Positions 1 to 5,053 of a stretch of DNA of 5,053 bases are shown piece after piece; the first letter of the stretch is position 1; each line of letters begins with the position of its first letter. The stretch spans positions 1 through 5,053 of the forward strand of contig JAGQRC010000332.1 of NCBI GenBank assembly GCA_020425835.1, in the 5' to 3' direction. The stretch is from Planctomycetota bacterium (GTDB lineage: Bacteria > Planctomycetota > UBA8108 > UBA1146 > JAJFFE01). The translations under genes and the position numbers were made by a program. Below the pieces are notes generated by a model. That model saw only the letters and a list, made by a program, of their open reading frames with translations, made no database searches and was not told where the DNA came from.

Positions 1-1467
1 GAACCCTCCGATGTTCAGGATGTCGTTCCGTTCCTGCGCCTGCGTCGTCGAGTTTGGCTGAATGTCGAGACAGACGAGCTTCGCGCGGGGATTCCGCGCT
101 TGGAACTTCGCCCACTCCTTCATGGTCTCGGTCGACCCGTATCGACGACCGGCGTCGACCCAGGACTCGTTGTCGGAGACGAAGATGACGAGATCCCCCT
201 TCGCCTGCTCCTGGTTCAACCGCGCCAGCGGTGCGCTCAGGTTCGTTCCGCCGCCACCGATCGACGCGAGCTTCTGGGCATTCATCATCACGGGCATCTT
301 CGGATTCAGGTCGACGTCGACGACCTTTGACTCGAACGGGAGCACCCGCGCCGTCGGGTTCTTCCGAAGAACCGCCGCGGTGACCAACGCCGCGATGTCG
401 ATGCACCGAACTGCGCTCGTCGATCCCTTTCGGTGGCCAGTGACGGCGGCCCAGGTCATCGATCCGGAGACATCCGGACAGACGACCACGTCGCCGTCGA
501 TGGTCGGCACGTTGGCGATCGACAGCTCCAGGGCATCGTGCAGCGCCTTCCGGATTGGACGCGGGAGATCCCGGTGCGCCGACCACGCCGCGATCAGCAG
601 CTGGTACGGAAGGACCCGACTCGTCGCGATCCGGTCGGAATCGGCGAGCCGGCCTGCGATCCGCCGAACCAACGCCGGGTCCTCGAGCGCTCCGTGACGC
701 AAGTACGTGTTCAGGCTCTGCCGCGTCTCCTGCCAGCTCGCGTTCCGCGCGATCTCCTTCCACGCCCAGGGCGGAAGATCGAGGGCGGTCAACCGCTGGA
801 ACGGGACCTTGGGAACCTCGGTCGTCTCCCGACGCATGAACGCCTCGAAGTCTCGGACGACCTGGGGGAGGAGCGCCGCGTCGTGCGGCTTTCCGAGCAG
901 GTATCCGTAGAGCGCCGAACGCGCCGCGCTCTTGGGCTTCGGGTGGACCATCCGAATCACGTCGGCTAGCGACGGGCTGCGCCCGATCGCTCCTCGGAAC
1001 AGCGCCTCGTCGCTTCGCGACTCGAGCCACCGGAGGATCATCCGTTTCGGCAACGAGCCGAGCGACTTCCGCGCGACCACGCCGCTCCGCATGATCTGCA
1101 CGAAGTTCCGGAGCATCTTGGCGTCGGTGATCACTCGATCGAACGCCACCGTGAAGTGCGCCGGGCTCGAGACCGACAGCGCGGCGAGCAGCAGCGCCGG
1201 CATGTCCTTCATGTGCGCCCGCTCCCTCGCGTAGATCGCCGTTTTCGCGACGAACTCGGGAGTGCACCGACCGCAGAGCGCGAGCACCGCGTCCAGCTGC
1301 TCGACGTCCGTCGCATAGAAGGTCCCGTTCAAGCAGCCCGTCGCCGCGTACTGGGCGAGCGCGTGCTCGGGCTCGAGCGCGTAGGCCGGCACGTTCGACG
1401 AGTTCCGCGCGTCGGTCCGCGGCAACCGCCGCCCCGGGGTGGATTCGAACAATCGCTTGTTGGCCAT
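1..1467 (-). CDS. rsr: Ro60-family RNA-binding protein (TROVE + vWA-like domain), 3' end beyond window
   Basis: Ro60 orthologues form a HEAT-repeat ring that binds misfolded non-coding RNA and Y RNAs; in Deinococcus Rsr works with PNPase in RNA decay. Here 489 codons are visible from ATG 1467-1465, preceded by AGGA (1477-1474) at 6-nt spacing. The start of the product, MANKRLFESTPGRRLPRTDA, matches the typical bacterial start. TROVE region is about residues 15-325, with family stretches such as YARERAHMKDMPALL (79-93), MLRNFVQIMRSG (118-129) and KSLGSLPKR (134-142). A vWA-like domain follows from about 325 with an intact metal site: D332-x-S334-x-S336, T408 in GGGGTN, and D432 in SDNESW. The frame is open to the left edge, where it reads DILNIGGF; relatives are about 510-540 aa, so perhaps 20-50 residues are missing. 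It is divergent from rtcR, implying RtcR control. The family call is near certain; RNA partners here are unknown. Confidence 0.95.
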   Translation of the reverse strand, partial: MANKRLFESTPGRRLPRTDARNSSNVPAYALEPEHALAQYAATGCLNGTFYATDVEQLDAVLALCGRCTPEFVAKTAIYARERAHMKDMPALLLAALSVSSPAHFTVAFDRVITDAKMLRNFVQIMRSGVVARKSLGSLPKRMILRWLESRSDEALFRGAIGRSPSLADVIRMVHPKPKSAARSALYGYLLGKPHDAALLPQVVRDFEAFMRRETTEVPKVPFQRLTALDLPPWAWKEIARNASWQETRQSLNTYLRHGALEDPALVRRIAGRLADSDRIATSRVLPYQLLIAAWSAHRDLPRPIRKALHDALELSIANVPTIDGDVVVCPDVSGSMTWAAVTGHRKGSTSAVRCIDIAALVTAAVLRKNPTARVLPFESKVVDVDLNPKMPVMMNAQKLASIGGGGTNLSAPLARLNQEQAKGDLVIFVSDNESWVDAGRRYGSTETMKEWAKFQARNPRAKLVCLDIQPNSTTQAQERNDILNIGGF

Positions 1468-1473
1468 GGTGAG

Positions 1474-1477
1474 TCCT
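1474..1477 (-). promoter_or_regulatory. Ribosome binding site of rsr
   Basis: AGGA on the minus strand, 6 nt before ATG 1467. It supports the chosen start, which also gives the expected N-terminus for the family. Confidence 0.6.
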
Positions 1478-1510
1478 ATCCCTTCGTCTTGCCTGACTCG
1501 CCCGTCCCCT

Positions 1511-1526
1511 ATCCACTCCCGTGCCG
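1511..1526 (-). promoter_or_regulatory. Alternative weak sigma-54 candidate for rsr
   Basis: Minus strand CGGCACG (1526-1520), GGAG, TGGAT (1515-1511). The -24 half keeps GGCACG, matching 6 of 7 to TGGCACG. The -12 half has GA where GC is expected. The predicted transcript start is near 1500, leaving a 33-nt leader. It competes with the candidate at 1542-1557; at most one is likely real. Confidence 0.2.
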
Positions 1527-1541
1527 CGCCCCCGATGCACG

Positions 1542-1557
1542 TGACAGTTGCGTTCCA
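1542..1557 (-). promoter_or_regulatory. Weak candidate sigma-54 (-24/-12) promoter for rsr
   Basis: Minus strand TGGAACG (1557-1551), CAAC, TGTCA (1546-1542). Compared with the consensus TGGCACG-N4-TTGCW, the -24 half matches 6 of 7 with GG intact. The -12 half matches only 3 of 5, with TC in place of the nearly invariant GC. It would start transcription near 1531, about 64 nt upstream of the rsr ATG. RtcR needs a sigma-54 promoter somewhere in this gap and no better full match was found, so this is a candidate by position more than by sequence. Confidence 0.3.
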
Positions 1558-1565
1558 AATGTTTT

Positions 1566-1597
1566 CAATATTGTCTCTTACAACTCCGGACTTCCGG
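1566..1597. repeat. AT-rich palindromes in the rsr-rtcR gap
   Basis: Three small dyad elements lie in a row: CAATATTG (1566-1573, perfect 8-bp palindrome); TTGT-N5-ACAA (1571-1583), overlapping it; and CCGGA-CT-TCCGG (1586-1597). The first two lie in an AT-rich patch (about 1555-1584) that stands out from the GC-rich surroundings. They could be regulator sites or help promoter melting. They lie only 10-40 bp upstream of the better -24 candidate, closer than usual for an enhancer site. Confidence 0.4.
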
Positions 1598-1620
1598 CGG
1601 ACCGTCGAGGCCCGGTGACC

Positions 1621-1660
1621 TGGGATTCGATCTCTTGATCTCGCATGTAGATCTTGGGAT
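1621..1660. repeat. Ordered repeats, candidate RtcR upstream activating sequence
   Basis: TGGGAT occurs at 1621-1626 and again at 1655-1660, bracketing three GATCT copies (1629-1633, 1637-1641, 1650-1654). The second and third form a perfect inverted repeat, GATCT-N7-AGATC (1637-1653). The block lies about 65-135 bp upstream of the candidate -24 elements for rsr, a usual distance for an enhancer bound by a sigma-54 activator. It also overlaps the predicted rtcR promoter, so binding could affect rtcR's own expression. The repeats are seen; the role is inferred. Confidence 0.4.
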
Positions 1661-1663
1661 AAA
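1635..1663 (+). promoter_or_regulatory. Candidate sigma-70 promoter of rtcR
   Basis: TTGATC (1635-1640, 4 of 6 to TTGACA), a 17-bp spacer, then GATAAA (1658-1663, 4 of 6 to TATAAT). Transcription would start near 1670, giving a leader of only 8-14 nt before the rtcR start. rtcR is normally transcribed at low level by the housekeeping sigma factor, which would fit a modest promoter. Confidence 0.4.
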
Positions 1664-1668
1664 CCGGC

Positions 1669-1674
1669 GGAGGG
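1669..1674 (+). promoter_or_regulatory. Ribosome binding site of rtcR
   Basis: GGAGGG lies 3 nt before GTG 1678 and 9 nt before GTG 1684. The 1678 spacing is tight and the 1684 spacing is near ideal, so this site favours translation from 1684 even though 1678 gives the longer frame. Confidence 0.5.
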
Positions 1675-1677
1675 TGG

Positions 1678-3288
1678 GTGGCGGTGCAGACGGTGGTGGT
1701 CGCGATCCTCGGGAGCCAGCTCGACCGCGGGAGCGGCGAGGGGCGCTGGTCGCGGTGGCGACCGACGGTGTCGATCTGTCAGCACGAGGACCTCGTCGTC
1801 GATCGGCTCGAGCTCGCGGTGCAGCCGGCGGACGCCGCGCTCGCGGAGACGGTGATCGAGGACATTCGCGCCGTGTCGCCCGAGACCGAGATTCGACCCC
1901 ACGCGCTCGAACTCCGGGATGCGTGGGACTTCGAAGAGGTGTACGGCGCACTCTACGGGTGGGCGCGCCAGCTCGATCTCGATCCGTCATCGTCGGACGT
2001 CCTGGTCGGCATCACGACCGGGAGTCACGTGCAACAGATCTGTCTCTTCCTGCTGACCGAGTCGCGTCACTTTCCCGGGAGACTCCTCCAGTGCTCCCCG
2101 CCCCGACGCAAGTCTCCCGACGCCCTCGGCCGTCTCACGACGATCGACCTCGATCTCTCCCGCTACGACCGTATCGCACGACGGTTCATCGAGGAGCAGG
2201 AGGAGAGCCTCGAGTTCTTGAAGAGCGGTATCGCGACGCGCAACGCGCCGTTCAACGCGCTGATCGAGAAGATCGAGAAGGTGGCGATCCGCTCCCGCGA
2301 TCCGATTCTGCTCATGGGGCCGACCGGCGCGGGCAAGTCGCAGCTCGCGCGACGCATTCACGAGCTCAAGGTGACGCGACACCGCATCGATGGTCACTTC
2401 GTCGAGGTGAACTGCGCGACGATCCGAGGCGACGCCGCGATGTCCGCGCTGTTCGGCCACGTCTCGGGCGCGTTCACCGGCGCCTCGCGCGATCGCGCCG
2501 GACTGCTGCGGACAGCGAACCGCGGCGTGCTGTTCCTCGATGAGATCGGGGAGCTCGGCCTCGACGAACAGGCGATGCTGCTGCGCGCGATCGAGGAGAA
2601 GCGATTCCTCCCGGTCGGGGCCGACCGCGAGGACGAGAGCGACTTCCAACTGATCGCCGGCACCCATCGAGACCTCGGCGACGAGGTGCGCAAGGGCCGC
2701 TTCCGGGAGGATCTCCTCGCCCGGATCGATCTCTGGACCTTTCGACTCCCGGCGCTCGCCGATCGTCGCGAGGACATCGAGCCCAACCTCGACTACGAGC
2801 TCTCGCAGTTCTCCCGGCGCACCGGGCGGAGACTTTCGTTCAATCGCGAAGCGCGAGAGCTCTTCCTCGAGTTCGCGACGAAACGGTCATCGACCTGGAG
2901 CGGCAACTTCCGTGACCTGAACGCCGCGATCAACCGCATGGGAACCCTCGCTTCGGGAGGACGCGTGAGCGCCGACGTCGTGCGGGAGGAGATCGCTCGA
3001 CTGCGCGAGGGTTGGAGGCGGGGACCCGCCCCCGACCGGACGGCGGACTCCGTCCTCCGCCGTGTACTCACCGCGGACGAGATCGACGCGCTCGATCGCT
3101 TCGATCGCGTCCAACTCGCCGAGGTCCTCCGAGTGTGTGGTTCCACCGAGTCGCTCTCCGCCGCGGGCCGCGAGCTCTTCTCGGTGTCGCGGCTGAAGAA
3201 GCAGTCGTCGAACGACGCCGATCGGCTCCGCAAGTACCTCGCGCGCTTCGGGCTCGATTGGAAGCGGGCCCACTCGACGAGCCACTGA
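1678..3288 (+). CDS. rtcR: RtcR, sigma-54-dependent activator of the RNA-repair operon
   Basis: RtcR senses RNA damage through its N-terminal domain and drives sigma-54 RNA polymerase on the RNA-repair operon. At 536 aa it is close to E. coli RtcR (532) and appears collinear with it. Residues 1-180 form the CARF-type sensor, with WRPT (27-30), WDFEEVY (83-89), TTGSHV (113-118) and CSPPRRK (139-145). The linker FLKSGIATRN (180-189) leads into the AAA+ core: Walker A GPTGAGKS (214-221), the sigma-54-contacting GAFTGA loop (264-269), Walker B LFLDEIGEL (285-293) and the FREDLLAR arginine-finger stretch (342-349). The C-terminus (about 493-526) carries the DNA-binding segment LSAAGRELFSVSR plus NDADRLRKYLARFGL. 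All catalytic motifs are intact. An in-frame TAA at 1660 limits the frame, so the start is GTG 1678 or GTG 1684. It is divergent from rsr, the usual placement next to its target operon. Confidence 0.96.
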   Translation: MAVQTVVVAILGSQLDRGSGEGRWSRWRPTVSICQHEDLVVDRLELAVQPADAALAETVIEDIRAVSPETEIRPHALELRDAWDFEEVYGALYGWARQLDLDPSSSDVLVGITTGSHVQQICLFLLTESRHFPGRLLQCSPPRRKSPDALGRLTTIDLDLSRYDRIARRFIEEQEESLEFLKSGIATRNAPFNALIEKIEKVAIRSRDPILLMGPTGAGKSQLARRIHELKVTRHRIDGHFVEVNCATIRGDAAMSALFGHVSGAFTGASRDRAGLLRTANRGVLFLDEIGELGLDEQAMLLRAIEEKRFLPVGADREDESDFQLIAGTHRDLGDEVRKGRFREDLLARIDLWTFRLPALADRREDIEPNLDYELSQFSRRTGRRLSFNREARELFLEFATKRSSTWSGNFRDLNAAINRMGTLASGGRVSADVVREEIARLREGWRRGPAPDRTADSVLRRVLTADEIDALDRFDRVQLAEVLRVCGSTESLSAAGRELFSVSRLKKQSSNDADRLRKYLARFGLDWKRAHSTSH

Positions 3289-3292
3289 GCCC

Positions 3293-3317
3293 GACGCTTC
3301 TCGCTGGCGGGAACGTC
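3293..3317 (+). terminator. Candidate terminator hairpin after rtcR
   Basis: GACG pairs with CGTC and, after one bulged C, TTCTCG pairs with CGGGAA around a CTGG loop: a 10-bp stem including one G-U pair. It begins 5 nt after the rtcR stop. Only TTT (3322-3324) follows, so a classical U-tract is missing. Confidence 0.4.
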
Positions 3318-3394
3318 TCGATTTCGAACAGCGACCCCCGCGATCCCGATCACACATCGAAAGGCGAGTTGATCCGCCGAGGAGAGACCCCATC

Positions 3395-3454
3395 ATGAGG
3401 AGCACGGGCTCATGGAAGAGGAAACACTCCCGGGGGGAGCGAACCTGGAGGTAG
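3395..3454 (+). CDS. Possible 19-codon basic leader ORF
   Basis: ATG 3395-3397 runs 19 codons to TAG 3452-3454, two bases before the ATG of the secreted-protein gene. AGGAG (3380-3384) sits 10 nt upstream of its start. The product, MRSTGSWKRKHSRGERTWR, has eight Lys/Arg/His residues. Its last codons overlap the ribosome binding site of the next gene, so translating ribosomes would pass through that site, allowing coupling or attenuation. It resembles no family known to me, has no run of one amino acid as in classical attenuators, and could be chance in a 168-nt gap. Evidence is limited to spacing and the ribosome site. Confidence 0.25.
   Translation: MRSTGSWKRKHSRGERTWR
3447..3452 (+). promoter_or_regulatory. 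Ribosome binding site of the secreted-protein gene
   Basis: GGAGGT lies 4 nt before ATG 3457. This strong site decides the start in favour of 3457 over the upstream in-frame ATG 3412, and the product then begins directly with a signal peptide. Confidence 0.7.
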
Positions 3455-3456
3455 GA

Positions 3457-4134
3457 ATGCACACGAAGATCTGGAGTCTCTGGATCGGTCTCGCGTTCTT
3501 CGGCGGAGCCCACTCCGCGCTGGCGCACTGCCAGCTCGACGCCCCGAACGGCGGAGAGTCGTTCCAAGTCGGGGACAACGTCTCGATCGAATGGCACGTC
3601 ACCATCCCGCACGATCTGCTCGCGTGGAATCTCTGGTACTCGACCGAGTCCGACGCTGGACCGTGGATCGAGATCGCCACCGGTCTCCCGGCGGAGAGTC
3701 CCGCTGTGGGCGTTCCGCACTTCTACGACTGGACGATCCCGAGCGAGGCCGCCGGCTCGACGGTTTGGGTGCGCGTGATGATGGACAACGGCACTCTCGA
3801 CTACTTCGACGAGAGCGATGCGCCGTTCACCATCATCGATCCGACCCCGGCAGTGACCTTCGTGCGCGGCGATGCGAACGGCGACGGCGGGATCAACGTC
3901 GGTGATCCGGTCGCGATCCTCGCTCAACTCTTCGAGCCGTCGCCGCCGACGCTCCCGTGCGATGATGCGGCGGATACCAACGGCGATGGCGCGATGGACA
4001 TCGCCGATGCAGTCTACGCGCTGAGCTACCTCTTCCTCACCGGCAGCCCAGAGCCGCCCGCCCCGTTCCCGGACTGCGGCGTCGGCCCCGGCATCGGGGC
4101 GCTCGGCTGCGCGAGCTCGATCTGCACGCCCTGA
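3457..4134 (+). CDS. Secreted protein with Ig-like (Kre9/KNH-type) domain and dockerin-like calcium loops
   Basis: The 225-aa product starts with a signal peptide: K4, a hydrophobic core over residues 5-18, and a likely cut after ALA (21-23). Residues 28-128 resemble the Kre9/KNH-type Ig-like extracellular domain, with PNGGESFQVGDNVSIEW (30-46) as the signature and a closing FTIIDP (124-129). Two dockerin/EF-hand-like loops follow: D139-A-N-G-D-G-G-I, ending at D150, and D173-T-N-G-D-G-A-M, ending at D184. Each precedes a short helix (VAILAQLF, VYALSYLF), as in a dockerin pair. The Cys-bearing tail (C207, C218, C223) is of a kind common in Planctomycetota exported proteins. Calcium binding by the loops is family knowledge. 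A role in cell-surface or matrix assembly is inference, and no cohesin or catalytic domain is seen. An in-frame ATG at 3412 would bury the signal peptide, so 3457 is preferred. Confidence 0.85.
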   Translation: MHTKIWSLWIGLAFFGGAHSALAHCQLDAPNGGESFQVGDNVSIEWHVTIPHDLLAWNLWYSTESDAGPWIEIATGLPAESPAVGVPHFYDWTIPSEAAGSTVWVRVMMDNGTLDYFDESDAPFTIIDPTPAVTFVRGDANGDGGINVGDPVAILAQLFEPSPPTLPCDDAADTNGDGAMDIADAVYALSYLFLTGSPEPPAPFPDCGVGPGIGALGCASSICTP

Positions 4135-4161
4135 GCGCGGTCGTTCCAGCCCAGCCCGACT

Positions 4162-4187
4162 GACGGTGCGGCTCCGGCCGCGCCGTT
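4162..4187. terminator. Candidate bidirectional terminator between convergent genes
   Basis: ACGGTGCGGC (4163-4172) pairs with GCCGCGCCGT (4177-4186) around a TCCG loop, a 10-bp stem with one T-G pair that can extend by another G-T. It lies 28 nt past the plus-strand stop and about 70 nt past the minus-strand stop. No T-run follows on either strand, so it may act as a stabilising 3' end or need Rho. The remainder of 4135-4255 shows no gene. Confidence 0.45.
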
Positions 4188-4255
4188 CGTCGCGGAGTCC
4201 GGGAGCGAGCTCTTCGGTTCCGCGGCAGCCCGTCGGATCGTATCCCGCGTCGGCA

Positions 4256-5053
4256 TCAGAACTCGACGAAGAGCCGCTCCCCCGCGGCGACCTCGACCTC
4301 TCGAGCGTCCAACAACACGTCGTCGTCCCACAACGTGACGCGATAGCGCCCCGGTTCGACATCGACCATGTCTCGCCCAGGTCGGTGGCGCTGTCGTGTC
4401 CAGTACGCCGATACAGGGGACGCGGCGGCCGGCTCGACGCCGAAGCGACTCGTCCATCGCTCCCCCGGGACCATCGCCGACACCTCGACCATCGCCGAAA
4501 GGGCGGGGTGGTACGACGCGGGTTTCGCGCGACCCGCTCGGTCCACGTGGAAGAAGAACGGGACTCGGCCCGCGGCTCGGATCACTCCCTGCCCGGTCTC
4601 CCCGACCGGCCATTCCAGTGCGATGGGATCGCTCCCCGCGAGGCTCAGTCGACTCACTTCACCGGAAGGATCGATCAGTTCGGCGACGGCTCCGGCGGGC
4701 AGGGTTCCCTGAATGCTCAGCGACGAGGTCGACCGGAACTCGAGTGAGAACTCGGAGTCGCGGTCGACGAAGATCTCACGGGGCGCGAGGATCGACCCGC
4801 CCGAGTTGCCGATCGAGACTCGATACGGACCCGCGGGAACTCCGACGAAGCGACGAACGTCGCCGAGCGGCGCTGGTTGAGTGCTGGCAGACGTTCGCGA
4901 TCCGTCGAGAGCGGTGAGCCGAATCTCCGGATCCTCGTTCAGCCGCCGGGACACCGGCGGCAGATTCAGCGACACGTCGAAACCGACGTATTCGAGCTCG
5001 AGCTCGCAATCCGGGTGAATCGGAATCGTACCGAGATCGATCCGAACGGTAGG
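4256..5053 (-). CDS. Ig-like / carboxypeptidase-regulatory-like repeat protein, 5' end beyond window
   Basis: The last 265 codons of a minus-strand gene end at TGA (4258-4256). The frame stays open to the right edge, so the in-frame GTG at 4975 is probably internal. The product is rich in alternating beta-strand patterns and Pro/Gly turns. Two stretches are clearly alike: one with VPAGPYRVSI and PREIFVDRDSEFSLEF (4736-4861), and the C-terminal one with VEPGRYRVTLW and AREVEVAAGERLFVEF (4259-4372). The shared plan, P-G-x-YRV, a short loop, REI/REV, then a closing x-EF, is that of carboxypeptidase-regulatory-like or related prealbumin-fold domains, often found in tandem in large exported proteins. 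No catalytic motif, membrane segment or sorting signal is visible in this part. Specific function is unknown; an extracellular or envelope location is inferred. Codon use is GC-rich like its neighbours. Confidence 0.8.
   Translation of the reverse strand, partial: PTVRIDLGTIPIHPDCELELEYVGFDVSLNLPPVSRRLNEDPEIRLTALDGSRTSASTQPAPLGDVRRFVGVPAGPYRVSIGNSGGSILAPREIFVDRDSEFSLEFRSTSSLSIQGTLPAGAVAELIDPSGEVSRLSLAGSDPIALEWPVGETGQGVIRAAGRVPFFFHVDRAGRAKPASYHPALSAMVEVSAMVPGERWTSRFGVEPAAASPVSAYWTRQRHRPGRDMVDVEPGRYRVTLWDDDVLLDAREVEVAAGERLFVEF

Noticed and set aside
62..697. Open frames on the plus strand opposite rsr
   Set aside because: The minus-strand frame encodes an intact TROVE/vWA protein, and the plus-strand products have no family resemblance.
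1..1467. Frameshift or truncation of rsr
   Set aside because: The frame is unbroken from ATG 1467 to the edge and still in family-conserved sequence at position 1. It is cut by the window, not by mutation.
1621..1634. tRNA-like T-arm (GGGATTCGATCTC) suggesting a Y RNA in the rsr-rtcR gap
   Set aside because: Only a weak 5-bp stem with a 3-nt loop forms, with no D-arm, anticodon-like arm or acceptor stem around it. Y RNA genes more often lie downstream of rsr, outside this window.
1678..2220. CARF-type sensor as a sign of a nearby type III CRISPR system
   Set aside because: The sensor is fused to the RtcR AAA+ core and follows the RtcR family pattern. No repeats spaced like a CRISPR array and no cas gene are present.
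1548..2543. Open frame of 331 codons on the plus strand, overlapping the start of rtcR
   Set aside because: It is out of frame with rtcR, very Arg-rich and without any motif, while the rtcR frame matches its family throughout.
3369..3396. Possible promoter TTGATC-N16-CATCAT for the secreted-protein gene
   Set aside because: The -10 match is poor, and initiation from it would start transcription inside the possible leader ORF. Too weak to annotate.
2887..4362. Long open frame on the minus strand (491 codons) opposite rtcR and the secreted-protein gene
   Set aside because: It spans two well-supported plus-strand genes and the gap between them, is rich in Arg, and has no recognisable domain. 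It is typical of antisense frames in GC-rich DNA.

Overview
The window is high-GC bacterial DNA. It centres on a divergent gene pair from the bacterial RNA-repair / RNA-quality-control regulon. On the minus strand (left edge to 1467) lies a Ro60-type protein (Rsr) with a TROVE ring domain followed by a von Willebrand A-like domain; its 3' end is cut by the window edge. On the plus strand (1678-3288) lies rtcR, a sigma-54-dependent activator with an N-terminal CARF-type sensor. The 210-bp gap between them should hold both promoters and the RtcR binding sites. In characterised systems RtcR activates a divergent sigma-54 operon carrying rtcB/rtcA, and in some bacteria rsr and Y RNA genes. The layout here fits that plan, with rsr as the first gene of the target operon. 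rtcB, rtcA or Y RNA genes, if present, would lie beyond the left edge.

The right half looks unrelated in function. It holds a 225-residue secreted protein (3457-4134, plus) with an Ig-like Kre9/KNH-type domain and a pair of dockerin/EF-hand-like calcium loops. Facing it is a minus-strand gene (4256 to the right edge, 5' end missing) for a protein of repeated beta-sandwich units resembling carboxypeptidase-regulatory-like domains. The two genes converge on a 121-bp gap with a strong hairpin.

The paired 'GDxNGDG' calcium loops followed by a Cys-containing tail, the Ig-like repeat protein, the high GC and the rsr/rtcR pair together suggest a Planctomycetota bacterium or a similar large-genome environmental lineage. 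This is inference from protein style; no rRNA or marker gene is present.

Nothing points to a wholly new system. The parts most worth attention are the rsr-rtcR regulatory gap (no canonical -24/-12 promoter, but ordered repeats where an activator could bind) and a 19-codon basic leader ORF that ends two bases before the secreted-protein gene.
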